From contig DUKC01000135.1 in NCBI GenBank assembly GCA_013329495.1, positions 1-6,719 on the forward strand: a stretch of 6,719 nucleotides of DNA. Reading direction: 5' to 3'. This DNA comes from Thermoplasmata archaeon. Lineage in GTDB: Archaea; Thermoplasmatota; E2; UBA9212. Position numbers and translations under genes: made by a program. Below the pieces are notes generated by a model. It made no database searches. It had not been told where the DNA came from and saw nothing but the letters and a program-made list of their open reading frames with translations. Below are positions 5,419-6,719 of the stretch, piece by piece. Within the stretch, counting starts at the first letter, position 1; each line of letters starts with the position of its first letter.

Positions 5419-6548
5419 TCGGTTACCTCTGCCAAATATTTTAAGGCAATTTCCTTTAAAATGGCTTTTTCTTTTGACGAGATGTCCAATTGATTCATGT
5501 AAGCCCGCAATTCGTCCTTCAATAAGCCTATGGTCGTGAGACTCTTTGCCTCGGCTGACTTAGCTCCGATTTGAGGTTTTAGTTCCAGATGAAGAGCCTC
5601 AGAACTAACTCTTTTTAAGTGGTTGAAATCTATTGACCTGTATGACTCCCTTGAAATATTGTCGAGCACGAATCTAATAACTTTCCCCTTGCAGCTAATT
5701 TCTTTCAGTCTTCGCTCAATCAGATTTGTTATTGCCAAAGGGTCCAAGTCTCCACAATCAATTGGCTGAGTTATCATAGGTCTTGCTTTTGTAGGTACAA
5801 ACCTCCTCGATATCTTTCCGCTCCTTAAATTGAGATCTACGAATCCAGGTTCGTCTTGGGCTTCGGCAAAAGAGAAACGCTCTGTTGAGCCCGAATAAAA
5901 AGCATTCGGTCTTACTTCCACGTGCTTGTGAAAATGGCCAAGTGCAATATAATCCCACTCTGCATTTAGATAATTGGTTGGAATCAATTGCTCGTTAAAG
6001 TCTCCTTTTCTAAACTCCTTCATTCCCAACACTCCTCCATGGAGTACTAGCAGGTTGAAAGCGCCGTGTTTTGGAGTCAGTTTTTCCAGATTTTTTTTTA
6101 GAGTGGCCTGATTTGTGCAGTGGGGAATGGCATGAACTACCAGATTTTCGTCTCCGTTAGAAAATCTAAATTGTTCGTATTCGCCTTTGTAGACTGGAAA
6201 AATTCCCGGCAGGTGTTCAAAGAGACGAAAAACATGACCCGTCTCCTTAAGTTTTGGAGTTTCGTGATTGCCTGAAATCACAACGAGCTTTATTTTGGCT
6301 TTAGAGAGTCTTAAGAATTGATTCAGTGCCCATGCCATCGCTCGATTTGTCGGTCTAACCGAATCAAACAGATCGCCGGCGTGGATTATTAGGTCTATCG
6401 GTTTTCCATCCGGGGGGTTCAAGGCAAAATCTACTACTCTGTTAAATGCCTCATAAACATCCACCTCTCTTTGGTTAAATCCGCTTTCGGTGACTTTTGT
6501 GTACGCGGAATACCCCAAGTGCGTGTCAGCTGTATGAATAATTCGCAT
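5415..6548 (-). CDS. mre11: DNA double-strand break repair nuclease Mre11
   Basis: Manganese-dependent 3'-5' exonuclease and endonuclease that trims DNA double-strand ends together with Rad50. The calcineurin-like phosphoesterase motifs are all visible in 377 residues: DTHLG (Asp8, His10), HAGDLFDS (Asp59), GNHE (Asn94, His95), LVLHGG (His170) and GHFHKH (His205, His207). These match the metal-binding set of characterised archaeal Mre11. The capping domain follows from about 240 to 320, and the lysine-rich C-terminal part is likely to contain the helices that bind the Rad50 coil base. Length is within the usual range for archaeal Mre11 (roughly 330-430). It is first in the operon; the ATG at 6548 lacks a ribosome binding site and lies about 25 bases from a TATA-like box, fitting a leaderless transcript. 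The stop overlaps the rad50 start. Bacterial SbcD is the alternative name. Confidence 0.96.
   Translation of the reverse strand: MRIIHTADTHLGYSAYTKVTESGFNQREVDVYEAFNRVVDFALNPPDGKPIDLIIHAGDLFDSVRPTNRAMAWALNQFLRLSKAKIKLVVISGNHETPKLKETGHVFRLFEHLPGIFPVYKGEYEQFRFSNGDENLVVHAIPHCTNQATLKKNLEKLTPKHGAFNLLVLHGGVLGMKEFRKGDFNEQLIPTNYLNAEWDYIALGHFHKHVEVRPNAFYSGSTERFSFAEAQDEPGFVDLNLRSGKISRRFVPTKARPMITQPIDCGDLDPLAITNLIERRLKEISCKGKVIRFVLDNISRESYRSIDFNHLKRVSSEALHLELKPQIGAKSAEAKSLTTIGLLKDELRAYMNQLDISSKEKAILKEIALKYLAEVTE
5425..5430 (-). promoter_or_regulatory. Ribosome binding site for rad50
   Basis: AGAGGT on the minus strand lies six bases before the rad50 ATG at 5418, inside the mre11 coding region. It supports this start and separate initiation on the shared mRNA. 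Confidence 0.65.
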
Positions 6549-6567
6549 AATGATTCATAAAATCAGG

Positions 6568-6585
6568 TTTTAAAAAAGCTTTTGC
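6568..6585 (-). promoter_or_regulatory. Archaeal TATA-box promoter of the mre11-rad50 operon
   Basis: On the minus strand TTTTTTAAAA (6568-6577) is preceded by purine-rich GCAAAAGC, a plausible BRE. The box centre is about 25 bases before the mre11 ATG, the expected distance from the transcription start, so the mRNA is probably leaderless. No GGAGG-like site precedes the ATG. Confidence 0.55.
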
Positions 6586-6620
6586 AAAAGGAAGAAATAT
6601 TTCTCTCTTTTTCTTTTTGC

Positions 6621-6719
6621 ATGGTCGGATTCAAAGGTGTGAGATCTGTAGAAAGAGCAAAGATTCTGCTTGCCAGCTATGAGGGCAAAAATGACTCTCA
6701 GATTGCAAGAGAACTGAGT
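6621..6719 (+). CDS. N-terminus of a helix-turn-helix protein, probably IS630-type transposase (partial)
   Basis: The frame opens at ATG 6621 and is still open at the window end, giving 33 residues. The part RAKILLASYEGKNDSQIAREL (residues 12-32) resembles the first helix-turn-helix of IS630-family transposases, where an R-A-(K/R)-I-L-L helix is followed by EGxxxxxIAxxL; this segment binds the element's end. Only about ten residues precede the motif, fewer than in many IS630 proteins, so the N-terminus may be short or clipped. No ribosome binding site is near; an AT-rich AAATATTT at 6595-6602 could be a weak promoter. The catalytic DDE domain would lie beyond the window, so intactness cannot be judged. 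Another helix-turn-helix regulator is the alternative. Confidence 0.6.
   Translation, partial: MVGFKGVRSVERAKILLASYEGKNDSQIARELS

Overview
The window reads as a stretch of archaeal chromosome, probably from an uncultured lineage. Three things point there. Mre11 and Rad50 are of the archaeal type and are coupled to each other. Both long operons begin with an AT-rich TATA-like box centred about 25-26 bases upstream of an ATG that lacks a Shine-Dalgarno sequence, the arrangement of archaeal leaderless transcripts. Genes inside the operons, in contrast, have clear GGAGG-type ribosome binding sites. I cannot name the phylum from the sequence alone.

Layout: (1) bases 1-334 hold no convincing intact gene. 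A 63-codon reading frame there could be the decayed tail of a TnpB-like (IS200/IS605) protein, but this is weak. (2) Bases 366-2523 form a plus-strand operon of four coupled genes: a 544-residue sodium:solute symporter (SSS) family permease, then membrane proteins of 97, 41 and 36 residues. Adjacent genes overlap as ATGA or abut, and each downstream gene has its own strong ribosome binding site. The last two are very short and easy to miss. (3) Bases 2524-3000 are a convergent intergenic region with several inverted repeats and T-tracts on both strands, best read as terminators for the two converging operons. (4) Bases 6548-3001 form a minus-strand operon, mre11 then rad50, overlapping by ATGA; both proteins look complete, with all main catalytic motifs visible. 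(5) At the right edge, a plus-strand frame starts at 6621, divergent from mre11, and runs off the window. Its 33 residues resemble the N-terminal helix-turn-helix of an IS630-type transposase.

How they work together: Mre11 and Rad50 form the nuclease-ATPase complex that processes DNA double-strand ends. The symporter operon is an unrelated uptake system of unknown substrate. The most unusual part is its set of three tiny membrane proteins, which look like accessory subunits of the permease. Possible transposon sequence at both edges suggests a rearranged neighbourhood, which could also explain why herA and nurA, frequent neighbours of mre11-rad50 in thermophilic archaea, are not seen in the window.
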